5,966 bases of DNA from Opitutaceae bacterium. Its GTDB lineage: Bacteria; Verrucomicrobiota; Verrucomicrobiae; Opitutales; Opitutaceae. Shown in pieces: positions 4,827 to 5,966 of this stretch; position 1 is the stretch's first letter; every line of letters starts with the position of its first letter. Under the pieces are notes generated by a model. It had not been told where the DNA came from. It worked only from the letters and a program-made list of their open reading frames with translations, and searched no databases. A program made the position numbers and the translations under genes. The stretch lies in NCBI GenBank assembly GCA_031266495.1, contig JAISAX010000882.1:1-5966 (forward strand), written 5' to 3'.

Positions 4827-5807
4827 TCACGGGCGCCTGATTGCCTCCAGGTAGCCGATCTCGCCGAGTTCCTTTCCGAGGGCGGCCACGGCGGCCTTGC
4901 CGGGCATTTCCAGCGGCACGCGCATGGGTCCGCAGTCGATGCCGGCAAGCGCCAGCGTGGTCTTTATTGCGGGGAGACCGCCGTGGCGGACGATGATGTC
5001 GATGGCCTGCGTGCAGAAGGCTTGCAGGCGCTCCGCCTCGGGCTGATCGCCGGCGGCATGGGCGCGGGCCACCGCGAGGTAGAGGGGCGCGGCGAAGTTG
5101 TACGTGCTGCCGACCGCGCCAGTGGCACCGAGTTTGAGCGCGGAGAGGAGTTTTTCGTCACGACCGAAAAACACCTCGTGCTCCCGGCCCGTTTCCTGCG
5201 TGCGGGCACGCGCCCAGGCGAGAGCGGCGGCGTAGTCGTCGAAATCCTCATACGTGAATTTCACGCCGCGAAAGGTCGGCACGGCGGACGCCATTTGCGC
5301 GATCCAGCGGCCCACCGGCGCGGCGGCGCGGCTCATCGACGGCATGTGGTAATAATAAAACGGCGTGGCGGGCGCGGCGGCCGCGATCCGGCGGTTGGTC
5401 TCGACGAGCGCGGCATCGGACGAGGGCGCGAAATAGACCGGCCCGATGGCGGCGATGCCGTCGGCGCCGATCCTTTCGGCATGCGCGGCAAGGTCGCGCG
5501 CATCGTCGATGGACGTATGCCCGACGTGGACGATGAGGGTGAGCTTTTTTCCGTCCTGCGTTCCGGTCTGCGCGTCGTCGGCGAGAGCGGCGCGCCAGGC
5601 CTCGGCGACCTGCTTGCGCTCGGCGTTGGTGAGCGAGAGACCCTCGCCGGTCGTGCCGCAGACAAAGACGCCGACCACGCCGTCCCTGCGAAGACGGGTG
5701 GCATAGGCCCCGATAACGGAGAGATTGAGCGAGCCGTCGGGAGCGAGCGGTGTGAAAGGAGCGGCGATGAGGTTCATGGCGACCGGCCCAACATCGCTCT
5801 CCGGCAT
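4827..5807 (-). CDS. nanA: N-acetylneuraminate lyase (NPL-like, DapA superfamily)
   Basis: This 326-residue class I aldolase is predicted to cleave N-acetylneuraminate to N-acetylmannosamine and pyruvate in the cytoplasm. The TIM-barrel landmarks are present. GTTGEG (51-56) binds the pyruvate carboxylate. Tyr153 is in FYYYHMP (150-156). The Schiff-base Lys183 is in RGVKFT (180-185). The sugar-contact segment FGRDEKLLSAL (214-224) contains Gly215, Asp217 and Glu218. GATGAVGSTYN (227-237) contains Ser234. Dihydrodipicolinate synthases carry an Arg after the YNVP motif; here the position is Met, which argues for a lyase. Stretches such as GTTGEGLSLT, AAAAPATPFYYYH and LLSALKLGATGAVGSTYN closely echo animal NPL from memory. 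The start is uncertain: ATG 5805-5807 (weak GGCAGG upstream) is used, ATG 5775-5777 fits the family N-terminus equally well, and TTG at 5819 is less likely. Operator-like palindromes lie just upstream. Confidence 0.9.
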   Translation of the reverse strand: MPESDVGPVAMNLIAAPFTPLAPDGSLNLSVIGAYATRLRRDGVVGVFVCGTTGEGLSLTNAERKQVAEAWRAALADDAQTGTQDGKKLTLIVHVGHTSIDDARDLAAHAERIGADGIAAIGPVYFAPSSDAALVETNRRIAAAAPATPFYYYHMPSMSRAAAPVGRWIAQMASAVPTFRGVKFTYEDFDDYAAALAWARARTQETGREHEVFFGRDEKLLSALKLGATGAVGSTYNFAAPLYLAVARAHAAGDQPEAERLQAFCTQAIDIIVRHGGLPAIKTTLALAGIDCGPMRVPLEMPGKAAVAALGKELGEIGYLEAIRRP

Positions 5808-5829
5808 GTCGCCTGCCAAACCACGACTG

Positions 5830-5850
5830 CTGGTAAAACCGGTTTACCAG
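5830..5850. promoter_or_regulatory. LacI-type operator-like palindrome upstream of nanA
   Basis: CTGGTAAA (5830-5837) and TTTACCAG (5843-5850) are inverted 8-bp arms around ACCGG. The central AAACCGGTTT (5836-5845) is itself a perfect palindrome with a CpG at the centre, the usual form of LacI-family operators. One extra A in the left half puts the outer arms 1 nt out of step with the core. It ends 22 nt before the nanA ATG at 5807, where a bound repressor would block initiation. The regulator is not encoded in this window. Confidence 0.6.
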
Positions 5851-5854
5851 TTAA

Positions 5855-5868
5855 CGTTCCGCGGAACG
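5855..5868. promoter_or_regulatory. second perfect palindrome, 21 bp centre-to-centre from the operator
   Basis: CGTTCCGCGGAACG is a perfect 14-bp palindrome. Its centre (5861.5) is exactly 21 bp, or two helical turns, from the centre of the palindrome at 5830-5850 (5840.5), so two proteins bound there would face the same side of the helix. Its sequence differs from the first, so it may bind a different regulator or be fortuitous. Confidence 0.4.
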
Positions 5869-5879
5869 GCGCGACGTGG

Positions 5880-5898
5880 CACGGGTTTCCGTCCCGTG
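5880..5898. repeat. small hairpin CACGGG/CCCGTG
   Basis: CACGGG (5880-5885) pairs with CCCGTG (5893-5898) around a 7-nt loop, with two possible G-T pairs extending the base. I recall similar 'cacgggtttccgtcccgtg' elements as common intergenic repeats in related genomes, but copy number cannot be judged here. Confidence 0.45.
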
Positions 5899-5899
5899 T

Positions 5900-5911
5900 T
5901 GCGCGCGCGCA
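5900..5911. repeat. alternating purine-pyrimidine run (Z-DNA-prone)
   Basis: TGCGCGCGCGCA is a 12-bp self-complementary run of strict purine-pyrimidine alternation, the pattern most prone to left-handed DNA. It touches the G22 tract directly. Confidence 0.6.
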
Positions 5912-5940
5912 GGGGGGGGGGGGGGGGGGGGGGTTGGGGG
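5912..5940. repeat. poly-G tract G22-TT-G5 upstream of nanA
   Basis: There are 22 consecutive G at 5912-5933, then TT, then five G at 5936-5940. The tract begins 105 bp upstream of the nanA ATG at 5807. Such a run is strongly slippage-prone and can form a G-quadruplex. Its exact length may be uncertain because homopolymers are error-prone in sequencing. Confidence 0.9.
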
Positions 5941-5966
5941 CGCATAGTGCTGTCCTCCGGCAAGGA

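Noticed and set aside
4696..4830. N-terminal extension of the sialidase-like gene from an in-frame GTG at 4828-4830
   Set aside because: The 45 extra residues are translated mostly from the perfect inverted repeat at 4736-4820, overlap the nanA end, and match no part of the family; the ATG at 4693-4695 begins just before the conserved first blade.
3466..4854. Plus-strand 462-codon open frame opposite the sialidase-like gene
   Set aside because: It runs antisense to the Asp-box protein, passes through the G-tract, the inverted repeat and a gene end, and shows no domain; high GC explains the length.
4827..5807. Dihydrodipicolinate synthase (DapA) as the identity of the lyase
   Set aside because: The arginine expected after the YNVP-type motif in that enzyme is Met here, and GTTGEGLSLT plus FYYYHMP and GATGAVGSTYN fit N-acetylneuraminate lyases better.

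Overview
This is a compact, GC-rich bacterial segment (GC-rich coding throughout, with an AT-rich intergenic island at about 2140-2480). It carries five complete protein genes and an unusually dense set of intergenic inverted repeats and G-homopolymers. The proteins, together with the intergenic 'cacgaaaagacacg' and 'ccgtgtctttgtg' type repeats, suggest the PVC group, most plausibly Verrucomicrobiota (Opitutaceae-like). That placement is inference from pattern recognition, not from a search. The window begins inside a C-homopolymer and ends just past a 22-G tract, so it could be a draft contig broken at homopolymers.

Layout. (1) Minus strand, 2066 to 18: a 12-TM major facilitator transporter, then 12 nt later an RsuA-type 16S rRNA pseudouridine synthase, probably co-transcribed. 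(2) 2067-2586: a divergent intergenic region of about 520 bp with no convincing gene. It is filled with palindromes, hairpins, an imperfect dispersed-type inverted repeat and a 3 x 10-nt tandem abutting the next start codon. (3) Plus strand, 2587-3420: a formamidopyrimidine-DNA glycosylase (MutM/Fpg) whose C-terminal zinc finger has lost most of its cysteines. (4) 3421-3600: a convergent intergenic region with a strong hairpin, a G12-A-G6-A-G5 tract and a second hairpin. (5) Minus strand, 5807 to 3601: an N-acetylneuraminate lyase resembling the animal NPL type, a 131-nt spacer holding a perfect 30-bp inverted repeat, then a four-Asp-box sialidase-fold protein without a signal peptide. (6) 5808-5966: the nanA upstream region with a LacI-type operator-like palindrome, a second palindrome exactly 21 bp away, a small hairpin, alternating GC and a G22 tract.

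How the genes work together. The lyase and the sialidase-like protein form a plausible sialic-acid catabolic pair: release of sialic acid, then cleavage to N-acetylmannosamine and pyruvate. The operator-like palindromes just upstream suggest control by a sugar-responsive repressor encoded elsewhere. The sialidase-like protein lacks an obvious export signal and the usual FRIP arginine motif, so its exact substrate is open. RsuA and MutM are housekeeping RNA-modification and DNA-repair functions with no evident link to the sugar genes. I did not find a novel defence system or mobile element. The most unusual content is the non-B-DNA-prone intergenic architecture and the degenerate MutM zinc finger.
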